Shown in pieces: positions 1 through 12,900 of a stretch of DNA of 64,000 nt. Location of the stretch: positions 40,629,677 to 40,693,676 of the forward strand of contig NC_067116.1 of assembly GCF_021347895.1 (NCBI RefSeq), in the 5' to 3' direction. This DNA comes from Acanthochromis polyacanthus. Lineage: Eukaryota > Chordata > Actinopteri > Pomacentridae. Each line of letters starts with the position of its first letter. Within the stretch, counting starts at the first letter, position 1. Both the position numbers and the translations under genes were made by a program. The notes beneath the pieces are model-generated. The model had not been told where the DNA came from. It saw nothing but the letters and a program-made list of their open reading frames with translations, and made no database searches.

Positions 1-850
1 GTGGTACAAGAACACACACAAACCTGTTTTGGTACGTTTAAATTCATTGACACTAAATTAGTGAAACCTAAAACAAACAGCAGTTATGCAGTGTAATTTT
101 TGTACAGGTATGCTTCAGGAAAACACTATAATTAGAGACAGACATGCTATAAGAGAGAAACACGGCACTGAAAGAGTCCAAAACAGAAAAAGGAAGAAAT
201 ACCGCAGTTAACGGCTGGATAACACACGTCCCATTAGTTATCCCAAAATGTCGACTGTGTGCTTTATAACATTTGAATGGGGAAACATCCAGAATCCAAA
301 TGTGTTGCTGGACTGACTCAAGCACAGCGTGGTGGGAGTCTAACCCGAATCAAAAAACACTTCTTAAACATTGTTTTGGGATAAAGTCACCAAACTTTTT
401 AAGCTGCACATCTGGCAGGTTATTCTCGCCAAGCAGGTTTTCTGTCTCTGACCACTGATGTCACAGTGAAGGCTCTCTCCATTCATTTAGACAATCACCT
501 GGTCTTGTTGGTCTGAAATAACTCCTCAGGGCTGATACCAAGATGGTTCGGATGGCGAGACACGCCTGTAAGGACTTAGTTAGGGCTTATGCTTAATTTA
601 AGATCTCATAAACTGAACTGAATTTAGGGTACTCTAAAATTAAGTCAGCCAGCTTCTAGGATGTAAATTTCAACTTGCAATGACACAAAACTAATATGCA
701 AAACAGACTGTGCGCATGGCAAAAATAACTAAGAGCGAGGTGATGCATCATCCTTCATATATCCAGGAAGATATCTCATCCTGCCTCTTCTACAGTTTTT
801 TATCTATGCTACTGTTTGTCACTTCAGAGTGCAGCAGACGTGAAACTCAC
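1..850 (-). other. slc44a5 intron 19 (partial)
   Basis: The stretch holds no reading frame resembling the remaining CTL C-terminus and no recognised repeat. It is AT-rich intron running off the window. Confidence 0.7.
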
Positions 851-921
851 CAACACTTCCTGAAATAAGCAGTTTTCCCAAGAACAGCAGAAAGTCTGTC
901 ACCTTGTCCAGGACAGCCACC
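851..921 (-). CDS. slc44a5: slc44a5 coding exon 19 (last exon in window)
   Basis: Encodes [20 protein letters not shown] then SGSV and one base of Gly. Acceptor CTGAAG, donor G|GTGAGT. The expected continuation (family motif NYYWVP and the C-terminal LEDLERNDGS region) is not found in 1-850. Confidence 0.95.
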
Positions 922-3900
922 CTTCAGAGGAAGAAGTGGATCGCAGATAGGAGAGAAATGGAAAGGAAACTGTCATGCACTGAAAGACAGAGATCTAAGT
1001 GTGTGCAGTCACCTTTAAGCATGACAGTAAGGAGGTTAATTTGCAAAAATGTGCAGTTGCAGGAAACACATGATGTATGCAGTAAATCCACCTTTTAGCC
1101 ACAAAATTTCTGATTTTTTAATAGAAAACACCTAATTTTACTGCAGAGGAATGCTACTTGATGGCAGAGTGTGCTCAGAGCCATGGTCAGTGTACGTCAC
1201 AGACATTTGACAAAGATCTTACCGAACAACATTCCTCATCAAGAGGAAGAAAGCATCCTTGGAAGAGGTGCAAAAGTTCTTCCCATATATTGCTATCTGT
1301 TGGTGAAGACAAAGTAAACAGTTTGTAATTAAACACTCAGTTATGGTCAATTAATAGCAAAACAGTAAACATGCATGCAATAAACTGAACAACGGTGTTA
1401 CTGGACATGACCCACCATAATGTATGCATTTCTGTTTATAAACTTGATGAAACGCTCCAGGCACCAGAAGCAGCATTTGAGGCAGCAAAGCAAGAACCGA
1501 GAGCAGGCATTTTGAGAACCTGGGAAAATATCATCAGATTCATCAACATGAAGTTTAAAGTAAAGACTAAAGTTCAGTAAAAGCTTAAACATCAGTGTCT
1601 TTAAGGGTTGCAGCTTGCCTTTCAGTTTCTGATCCAGGTATTCAAGAACAATTCGGACCATCTGCACCACAGCAAGGATTAGAGAACCGAAGGCCAGAGA
1701 ACCTGTGTGATAGCTGGGACGAGAAAATAGATAAATATTAGACCTAAACGAATATAAAGCCTGGCAGTTTCTTTGTAGCTTTTACTGAAATTTTCAGGCT
1801 ACAGGAAACACTTGTGCCACATTCAGTTGTAACTTAGCCCGTGTACAATGGTAGACTGTTGCCCCAAAATACTGGACCTCCTGCTAGAAAAAATGAAACA
1901 AACAAAAAAAATCTACATCTGACTCTAAATGTAGCAAAGTACAAGCAAAGCACTCAGGGAGCGTAGTACACTGCCAAGGCTGTTCATTATCCAATATGGC
2001 ACTGTCAGAAATGCAGCATTTTTTTTTTAAAGAGAGGCAGAATTTGCTTATTAGGTATTGATGATCAGAAATCATGGCAACCCAGAATGTGTCTATTTAA
2101 TACAGATGTTACCCACAAACAAAATGACCTTGTGTATTATGAATGTGTATGTTATGTACAGATACTGAATTATGTGACCTAAATATGTAGCGGGCAGCGG
2201 GAATGGATGGGACTCTGAAACACCCCCACAATTTAATCAACTGTTTCTTGTGTCACTTCTGACAGATAAGTTCCGGTAAGTCCACAGGAGGTAGATTTGC
2301 AGTAGGATCACAATCATGTGATCGTCACCAGGCAGCTGACGATCACTTGTTGTCACAGTTACAGAGACAGTTTTTGAGTAGAGTTGCCAACAGACGGACG
2401 GACAAATCAACAGCGATCGTCACAAAACTCCACCGTAGTCCTTGGCGGAGTATTAACTTGTGTCAGCGCTTGCAGCTACCCACCGTATGGCTCTGCTGAA
2501 CGAGGAGTACAGCGGACAGGCAGGGATGTCATCTGGCTTCTTCAGGGCCCAGTAATAGGAGGCGAAGGCCCCAGCCAGAGTGCACTGACCCAGGGCGATG
2601 GTGAAGTTCACCAGCCAGAGGAACACAAACAGGTTACACAGATGGAGGACTAAGATGTAGCGGTGGTACATGCTCTCCCCACCGTAGAAGGCGAACATGC
2701 ACTGTGACCCGGGGCACACTTTGGTAATATTGGACTTGTTGAAGGTCTGAAATGAAACAACACATTGAACACAATTCGCTTATTTAAAATTGGAAATGTA
2801 TTGTGATACAGGCTTCATTTGCAACACAGCAGAGTAACAAACATAAAATGATACTAAAGTGCTTATTAAACAACTCGGTGACAGAAAAAAGTTAAAAACT
2901 GGTGTCACTTTTCTCCTCTCGTCTTTTCCACTACCTCGCCTCTGCTTTGCATGTAAATGAATGCCTCCCAAATGTATGGCTTTGAAGTAATCCTGCATTT
3001 ATTAAACGCTGAATGACCACATGGCACACAAATCCTTTTAGACGCTCACATTAACTTGCACAAACCCAGGAGGGGAGCGTGATTGATTAATAGCATCTGT
3101 CAAATAAGTGTTTGTAGCTGTTGGCTACTTATTCACCTATATTCACATTAGAGTATCTAATCAATTTGTATTCATATATTTCACTTTTGGGCAGTAAAAA
3201 AGCTATTAAACTCAGTTTGATTGATTACAGTCGAGTGTGATAAAACAAAACGGGGCCGAGAAATATCACACAGTAACAAAAACAATGAATCAATGGCATC
3301 AGTGTTTTTCTGAAAACAAGAAACAGAAAAATAAACACACATTTCAGGCAGATGAAGTATTTCTTCAGCAAAATTTCCGTCATTATGTCAGAGATTGTGC
3401 GACTAACCTGAGGATTGCATGTGAGGTTTGCATACATGCATTTATCGTCAGCAGGTGCGACCTTGTAGACTGCGTTGCCAGATGATGCCAAGAAGCTGAG
3501 AGGAGATTAGTTAAGTGCAACACAAAGGGAAATTGCATTCACACAAGAATCTCTGGCTTGAGATAAAATGAAGCCAGCCTTGTTTTGCTACTTGAGCTAC
3601 ACAGTATACAATATTCTCCAACCACAGTAGTGCCTTATGATCTGTTTACTTGTCTCGATCTTGTGGTAAATCCTAATGAAACTGATGCAATGTTTCTACA
3701 GAAAAACTACCACAGATTGCATCAAAGTAGCAGCGCTCCTCTACTTGTCTGGATGAAACGCTTCTTCGGCGCCTCAGCACTTAAAAGGATACACTGCTGT
3801 GACCGCCCAGTAAGCAATGCAGATGGCCAGAAGGAAAAAGGTGATGACAGGGTAGAACAGAGTGGACATGATGTAGCTGATGGCCCTAGAAACAAGATCA

Positions 3901-6900
3901 AATATTGCACGCATGACTCCAAGAGTGAACACCGTTCAATTAACAGAGCTTCTGTCCATTTTTCAACTTACTTGCTCCCTTCTTTCAGTAAAGCAATAGC
4001 GATGCGTAGCCTGGACCTCAGAAATATCAGCATGACGACAATGACGGCCTCAATCACAGACAGCGAGATCACTACAAGACAAAAGTCATTCCAACATGTC
4101 ATTTTAGCATGCAGAAAAGTTGGATCCAAGAGAACAAACGTGTTTATTTAAATCATCGTCATCTGCTGTGGCAGCATAGGAAAATTCCTCTCCAAACAGA
4201 ACATCAAAAAACAAGCAGCTGACATATTAAGCAACATGTAGCTCACATTATTTAAAAGGAAAGTATTAAATAAAAGTCTGACAGTGGTAGATGACATACT
4301 GAAAATGAGCCACGTCTGGCTGCGCTGAAGGTAAATGCTGAAGTCTGTGTGGAAGCCAATATCAGTGATGGTGACATTAGAGCCTGGCTTCCCGATCAGA
4401 GAACTGTACTCCCAGTAACAGTGCCAGATACCTGAGAGAAACGATGACAGAACTGAGATAAGTCTAAAATCTAGTAGAGTTTGGACAAGAGAGAACTGTT
4501 CACTGCAAGGTTGGTGAAAAAGTCACATGTCAGTAGGTGCACAGCAGTGAACGGTCTGTGCATACTCACCGTAGCCAACGGCAATGATTACGCCGAAGAT
4601 AATGAGCCACAACAGGACACCAGCAGTGAAGCGCAGGAGCATGATGAAGACCAAACTGACCACCATGGTTATCACCAGACCACTGCAACAACACAAACAC
4701 ATAGTTATGCTAAAAACAGTACAGTCTTTGTAAACCGTTTGGTTCCTTTGATGACATATTTGGAGAAAGAAATATCTTATTCTTTTTGAAACGATGCCTA
4801 CGGATAAAGGTGGTACGCTAAAATAAAGTAGACATTCTGGAATTATTTTCACAATTCAAAGTGTCACATAGAGAACGTTAATGCATTTATCTCACTGACA
4901 TCTAGAGTCTGGATCTTTCTTTGCAATTAAAGCGTGTGGTGTCATCATGCCAGCATCCAGAGACCTATAAACCCTCAGAAGAAAAAGCAATCAATGCTGA
5001 ATGAAGGGACTTAAAGAGAAGGGCTCCTAATGACTTGAAGTAGTAGTTCCACTACAAAGAAAATAATCTGCAAGTTGCATAGATTTCAAAGGACTTTCAA
5101 TTTGTCCACAACTAGCCGCCCAAACATATTCTACAAACAGCAGACTGCTGGAACACCAATTGTTGGTGTCAAAGTGGATGCACTGCTGGAAAGACAATGC
5201 GCTAATTTAACCTGCATTGAGGTGTGTGAGGAAAATGCTACAGTTTGGGGTTTTTTTTCCCCACTGCTTCAGAGACTGAGCAGCTTGGAGATATCGATTG
5301 AATCATTAATTATGCATCATATCAACAACTGCTTCAAGATAACACCAGCACATCTGTCTGAAAGTTTAAATTGAACCACAAGTGAACCTTTCAATGGGAT
5401 AATGATCCTAAGCACACCAGCAAATCCACCAAGGAGAGGCTCAAAAGAAGGGCTTTGGAATGGTTTAGTCAAGAAAAAAGGGCCAGACTTGACATCTCAT
5501 TAAAATGTTGTGGGGGGGATTTGAATGAACGGTACAGCAAGAAAAGCCTCAAACATCTCGAAGCTGCAGGAATTAGAAGAGTGGTCAAAACTTTTAGAAA
5601 TGTGATGTGAAGGATGGCAGATAATTATGCAAAATGTTTATCAATCTGCTAATATTAGCTTTTGAGGACATTTTTTGTTGGATAAATGATGATGATGATG
5701 AATAAGCTTGTTTTTCTTGTGGTGTCGTTCAAGCATTCTGCTTTATCTGTAGGCACAGTTTCAAAGATTAAACGTTTGCTTGACCAAATATGTCAGAAAA
5801 CCAACACTTTAAATCAAATATATTTACTTTCAGATGACCGTACTCACTGACCAGTAAAAAAAAAAAAAAACACACACAAAAATAGGAATTATTGGACATA
5901 AAGGTTAAAATGCAGATGGTGTTAAATCATGAATTTCACTGACAGAGTTTTCTCTTCCTACAGAGGAGCACATAATTCTTAATACGAATAATTAATGAAA
6001 CATGAAAATTGCAGGAAGCTTTTCTTACATGAGGATCCAGATCCAGGAATTTGCATAATCCTCAAAGATCTTCATGCCAACCTCTTTGGCATTCAGCAGA
6101 CTCGCAATACCTCTGCGATGGAGTATCGAGGTGAAGTGGGAAAAGTGGGAAGAAGTGACAAAAAAGATTTAATACCACAGAGAGGAACTGTGGCAGGTTT
6201 ATGTTACTGCCTGTCTAAGCTTACTCGGGCTTCTCAAAAACATTTTGACACTTGATTCATCTTTAATCTTCTCGCTGTAAAGTGAAGAAGAATACAATTT
6301 CAAAGTGCTTTTGATAATCCCAGCTCTACAAGCTAATTATCAGTATCAGAGGGTCTGGAAATTAATGTTAAGCTTCATGTCAATGAGCCACAAAACAGAA
6401 TTAGTGTGACTGAAGTGCTATTATGCAGTAGGTCCTATAGTATGGTGGTAAATGGTACAGCAGCGTGTTACTGAATGCGCTACAGAGGAGCAACTAGTGG
6501 TATAGCACATTGTAATGGATGTGTTGCATCAAAAACCCATCTATTTCTGTTTGTGATAATCAGAGAGACAATTACAGACTATAAGCTTGTGATGGATAAA
6601 CTCAATTTTAGAGCCCAGTTTACAACACTGATGGTTCAGCTCAGTTCAGTAAAAAGCCTGATTTGTTTAAACAGTAGAAAAAGGTATACATAAACTATAA
6701 GACTGGTAGCAAAGTCAGAACTTGACTGGTGCAAAGTTTTACTGTCCTCTGACTCAGATAAATGTCTGCAGTCCCAACTGAGGAGGTACAGAGGACAAGA
6801 TAACTTTGCTATGGGACAAACAGAACACTAAAAGCTGCTCTGCAAGCAGCGTAATGAGGTCTAATCCAGCTCCATAAAGGTCACAGTCAATACAAAGGAG

Positions 6901-9900
6901 CTTGGATTGCATCCAGCATCTATACCAGGGGAACAATTCTAATGACCACCAGGGGGCACCACGTCACTCTCTGCTTTCTATTGTATTTGACACAGACTGC
7001 ATTGGGACTCACAAAACAGAAGTTGAGTTGATGCTTTGAGGTAGATAAGCCACAAACAACTGCAATAATCTCTCCTAATTCCCATCCACGGTTGTAGGTG
7101 AAGGAATGAATTCTTCTTGATGAACAGTGCATCAGGGTTAGTCTACATGAAGCTACTAGCAGAGGCAAAGCGAAAAAGCTGAAATAAATAATCATTTTTA
7201 AGACCTTTCCGCTTTTTCCTGCATGGCAGTTACTTGGCTACAAAAGAAAAGCAGTAAATTACATTATTTTTCCAGGTAGTTTCCTGAAGAAAAAAAACAA
7301 TCATCACAGCAAACGCAGAATCATGTATGTCTGTAGAATCAGCTCGTTTAAATACATGATTTCTCTGCTACTGCAGCGCATTAACATGCTGATAGTGTAC
7401 ATATACAAAGCAGCTGTCATAAGCTTGCAGATACCCCTAAAGTTCTAGTCTTGAACTTGAAGGTGAGCTACATCTTCATGCACTATACATGCACATGACT
7501 CTGAATGTGACTGGACACATTTCCGGGCATCAGACGAGCCCACTTGTCCTACCCTGTAATATTTGTCCAGAGCTCTCTGGGTGCAGAGTTGGCATCCCTA
7601 TTGACAGCATAACAGTTTCAAAACACTTTACTCTAGAGGGCTTATTTCTGTGCCTAGGAGCATGCCAATTCCCAAATTAACGTGTGTGACTTTTCTACGG
7701 TTATAATTTAACTGGTTAAAAAATGAGGGTAAAGATTCGGATTGTAAAGAAGCAGGTCTTACATGGCAGCATCTTTGAGGTCGTTGACGCTTCTCTTGTT
7801 ATTGTCACCGTCTTTGAAGATGGTCTGATTGGCTACAGTTAAAATTCCATCTCTTCTAATGAAATCAGGGAAGCACCGCTGAAGGACTAAAACACATTTG
7901 TGAACATTTTTGTTTGAATTAAGTGACTTGGCAAACAAATAATGAGCTATTCTGCGTTGCTATGTTTACAGTTACTCAGATACACTTACAAGGTCTGCTT
8001 GGCACAATCATAGATGGGCAGTCTTCATCTCGTATGACTTCTCCAGTTGACTGAGAGGGAAACAAAGGAGACAATGATTGAAATTATCAAAAGCGAGTGA
8101 TTTTACAGTGACCATTCACTTGTGACAATCTTTATTACGGAGACAGAATGGAACGCCTTTTCCATTAAGTTAAGTGATCGCTTGTTTTGTTCAAATCTGT
8201 CATGTGTGCCGGGAATTTTCTGAAAGCCTTGTGTGCTTTTCTGCCTTTTAAAAGCACTGTGAAACTACCTCGAATTTATTTTAGTATCGGTTTTCATATA
8301 CGAAGATTACACTTAATTTCAGATGTCTCGTATAAAGCTACCATTAATGTTCATTTACCAGACAGCTAAATCGAGTATTTTTACTAAACTCATGCATTTC
8401 AGAAGGTTTTAGAAAAAGAAAGCAGCTCCTATTTTCCGAAAAACATCTGAATCACTTGTGGAGATTATAGCTTTGGTGTTTTCATTACTATTATTGTTAT
8501 TATTAAAGTCGCTAATCCTCACCAAGACGGCAGATGTGACGGAGTTTGGATGAATCCTGTTTGATGCAACACTCCCATAGTGGAGATGAAGTGGGAGGGG
8601 AAAACTATGATTCAGTCCAAACGCTGTCACAGAGCTGTAAGGCGCTCCCACACAACACCTCACTTTGATTCTTACACGCCATCATGCCAACGTCATCACC
8701 ACTGAACTGCTGCCAGTCGACAGAACGGAGCTGTGATGTGCATGAGCGGCTGCTAGCTCACTTCCGCCCGTCTCTTGTAGCCCTTTCAAACAGGCTCTTT
8801 GTCGTAATGGATGCACAGACAGAACTGGTGAAATTATTTCCATGGAAAATTATATTTGGTGAAAAAGTGTGTCTGTAATAGTAAAGGAGAGGCTGGAACT
8901 TTGAAGAAAAATACATGCCCCGGTGAACAAGCAACAGCGATTCGGGTTTCTGTCCACGTTTCTAGTTTAAAAAAAACAACACACAACAGGCAATCAACCG
9001 CTATCTCTCACCTTACTGCCAATCTCAAAGCCCGGCTTACAGAATTGCTTGTAATATTCCCAATTTTTGGTATTCCTTGCATCCAGAAGAGTGGCAAATC
9101 TGTCAGGGCACTTGGAGACACAGAGCTGCAGAAAGCAACACATCCTCTTAATGAGAAAGCCCATCAATCTTGCATAATCATGCGTGGCGAAAAAGTTGGA
9201 GAGCAACATAAAGCAGTGCACAATGCACCACGAGGAGGACGCCTCATTCAGTCTCTTACCTGGGTTGTAGGGCACTGGAGGTTAATTAAAACTGCAGGAT
9301 TGGCACATTTCAACATGTTGAAGTAGAATAATATGGCTTTGTTTCTGTGGAGACAAAAGATGAGGACAGAGACGGAAGACAGATTAGACAGATCCAAAAG
9401 TGCATTGCTATGCAGTGTTTTATCAGAAAGCATTTAACACAGACACAGTGTACTGTGCAGCAAAACTTGCCAGAATTAATCACAAAATCGTCTCCTTGTA
9501 GTGTATTGTGGTCAGACTCTATTGTGAGCGTAAAGATAACAATGGAAAGCTGATGGGCAAATTGGACAACATGATTATTTCGCAGTATAACTTAAGAAGC
9601 CGATTTTTTTTTCCCCCACTCACGCATTGGGGGTGTCCTGCTGGCCGCAGAACTGGCCGTGGCTGTCGGTTGGATAGACGACCTTCCTGGGGTCACCATG
9701 AATCCAGGCTGCGAACACACAACAACGGCTTTTAGAAGACAGATAGATTAAACCTTTATTAATCCCACAGTGGGGAAATTTACAAAGACACTACTTTTAG
9801 TATGTTCAGCCTTACTAAACATGTATACTCAGGTCTGACACTTCTTTTTTCTACTGAAACACATGAACTCACTGGTCCACTCATTACAATCCTTTGCAGA

Positions 9901-12900
9901 CTCTTTGTGGTCCTTAATGACACGTTATCAGTCCTCAGTCAGCCTCGTGTGTGCGTACATCTAACCACTGGTCTATTATTTAATGTAACTGAGAAAATGA
10001 GAGACAGCTGGAGCAAAGAAATTCCTATGCATATATTAATAGGATTTCAGAATTTTGTGAGTGCATAAAGTCAGGGCCATGCATAGTCTCTCTATGTACT
10101 AACCAAGGAAACTAACACAATTAACAAGACGACAATGGAGACTTATGTGGAGGATTGCCGGAATGCATACTAATTGAGAGAAAAACTTCATCCAATTTAA
10201 TTTGTTTGCTTCTGTTTTTGAGATAAGAGCAGTATCACAATACTAAGCAATTCTTGTGTTTCATTAACTGGCATAACCTTAACAACACATTGTTTAGGCC
10301 TTTCACCTTCCTGGTCGATGAAGGATCGTGCTGAACGTGAGGCGGCACAATAAAGACCATCTACAAGTAAAGGTGATGAAACTGAAAATTTATGAAAAAA
10401 CCCCCCGCATTTTTCAGCTGACTACAGACAAGTCAGTGTCTATTTGAAGTCACATCCATTGTCATGGCTCCTGCTCTTTTTAAATAATTGGGAAACAGTA
10501 AGTCCTTCCATGCCCAGATTGAGACGTGACTCCACTGACAACAAGCTGGCAAAAGACGGCACTTTAGTGACAGCACTGGGACTTCATTTCCCCCCTACTC
10601 TGTGATGTATATCACACATCTGTGTGAAACAAGGGGAAAAGAAATTTGCGGTTATGTGCGCTGGATATAACAGAAGGCGTGGTATATATATTTGCACGAG
10701 GAGGAATGAAGAAAAGTAGCAACAAGGTAGGCTTCCGAGTAAAAAGCAGAAAGGAAGAAGATGTTAAATGGAACCAGGAAATAACTGGATGAAAAGACAA
10801 AGAAAAAAATAAAGAAAAAGGAAATAATAGCTCATGGGGAGGTTTACTACGTGCCGTTAGTTGCAGACAAAGTGGATTCTCTGTCACACTAAAGAAAACA
10901 GCTACAAGACATTTAGGCCAGGGGAGTCATTAGTCACCTAGTCAAAACCTGACTGGGACATAAACCAGATTTACACGACCAGAGTGTGCTGCAGGTTGCG
11001 GCTCAAGTCCTACTTATTATAAGAAAAGCCCATTCTCTGCTGGAGCTGCGTTTCTCGACTCCCCCACACTTTTCACAAACAGACATTTTGTTGGATAACC
11101 CACCAAGAAATTATGAACAAGTCAAACAAACAACAACAAAAAACAGCTTGTTTTCTCTGGTGCATCCTGTGGAGATACGCAGCCGGTTTTGTGTGTGGTA
11201 AATTGAGATTTTGTCAAATTACTGTCAGACAAAGCCTCACAAGCGGAGCACATGTTTCGCATTCACCTTGCTTTTCACAATATCAGCGGGAGATTTTGCT
11301 TTGTTCAATCTGGAAGAATCAGGGAAAAGTCAGCAATTCACTTTTCCAGACCGGAGCCAAACCCATCACCAGTGCTGCACGTGTTATGAAAGTTTGCGTG
11401 ATGTAATCAGTGGTACAATGTGAGAAACTCACCCACGGTACCCAGAGCGATGTAGCCAAGGATGACAACGACAAAGATAACGCAGCAAACCACATCGGTG
11501 CAGCTCCTGGAGAGAAATAAAAAAACACATGAGAATAAACGTGACATATTGAATCCAAAATTACAACAGAGAAATACATTTATTTATGAATGGTTAGCTG
11601 TTGGGTGCACATTTAGCAACATTAGCAAATAGATTAATCATGCATGCCTGAGAAGATTTGGGAATTTGCTTCACCTCGAGGAGAAATAAATGTGCATTGT
11701 GTATTTAACCATGTCATTTTTGGTAATCATGATATAGCTGCTGGATGGAAAATGAGCTTCAGCTCTATGACTAGATGCAGTTCTGGCTTCTAGGCATGAC
11801 AAAGCGTCATCTGTATGTTTTCAAAGAAACTGCAGTAGAGCTCTACTGACTTCTTGATGAGACTCTGAGTCCCCCCCAAGAGTTAAGTGTCCCACAGGCA
11901 CGGAGACAGCTATTTGAAGATCCCCTCTCACTCCACAGAAGCCTTACTCTGCTGGTTTAAAACAGCATCTCTGAGTTTTTCTTTGTGACTCTATTCACGG
12001 GCTCAGTGTCTTCCCATAACAAGCTTTTTCCCCTCTTTTCTGCTCTGAGAAAAGCTGTCCATCCTATTCAAAACTATTCAGACTGTAGGTACGAGTCACG
12101 AGTGAAGCCAGTCCGCTGTGCCTGGTAGTACCATACAGGGGACACGTGTAGCCTCCTCCTTGCAGCATATGCTAGCAAAACTGACTCGAGACACTCATCT
12201 CCCCCAGCTTTCAAGAGGCTGAAGGTCGGAGATGTGACAGCTTTTCCTCTGTGTAGTTCTTCGAACAGTGGACTGTCCTTGTTTTGTATGCTGTATGCTT
12301 CCATGGCTGCATACAGACACCATTGCTCCTCAGCCTCCAAATACCATTTCACAATTACCTAGCAGACGCTCAAGACAGACTAGAAAGGAGATGCACACAC
12401 AATACATCAGCCACGTAGGAACTCATACAAATAGTGATGTAAATAGGCACTAATGCATTTACATTAAGACGTAAACAAGTATATTAAATGCATTTTTTGC
12501 TCGGAAACAAATGTAACTATTTAGACTGTATGCTCCGTTTAGCCTCTCAGATTTAGGGTCAGCTGTGTAATTCAAGCTTGCGCTGTAAATTATCCTGGAC
12601 TGTTTGCAAGTGCAGCTGCAATTAAGAGATAATTTTTATGGCCCTGCATTAATAACTGCAGTAAAGCTTGCAATCTATGCTAACAGGCCGCTCTGGTAGA
12701 TTGGTTTGCTGAACTTAGCAATACAGGCAACTGGAAATCGTTTGTGTCCCAGCAGGGCTGCTACTGCTCCTCGTTTCTCATTTCGGAATAGGATGGCTCC
12801 ATTATCGCCTCTATTATCTGAATTACACCAAAACTGAGGATATTTGCAAATTCAAAATGTGATTTTGCCACTCATAACGTGGAACATTTGGAGTTTATGA

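Noticed and set aside
2453..2719. 88-codon ORF starting at an internal Met
   Set aside because: It is slc44a5 exon 15 read from an internal Met and extended past the donor; the true exon limits are 2484-2746.
3585..4151. 188-codon plus-strand ORF
   Set aside because: It is antisense to slc44a5 exons 12 and 13 and the introns around them; those exons are supported by splice sites, phase and family similarity.
12074..12352. 92-codon minus-strand ORF in slc44a5 intron 2
   Set aside because: No similarity or splice support; it fits none of the CTL exons, all of which are accounted for.
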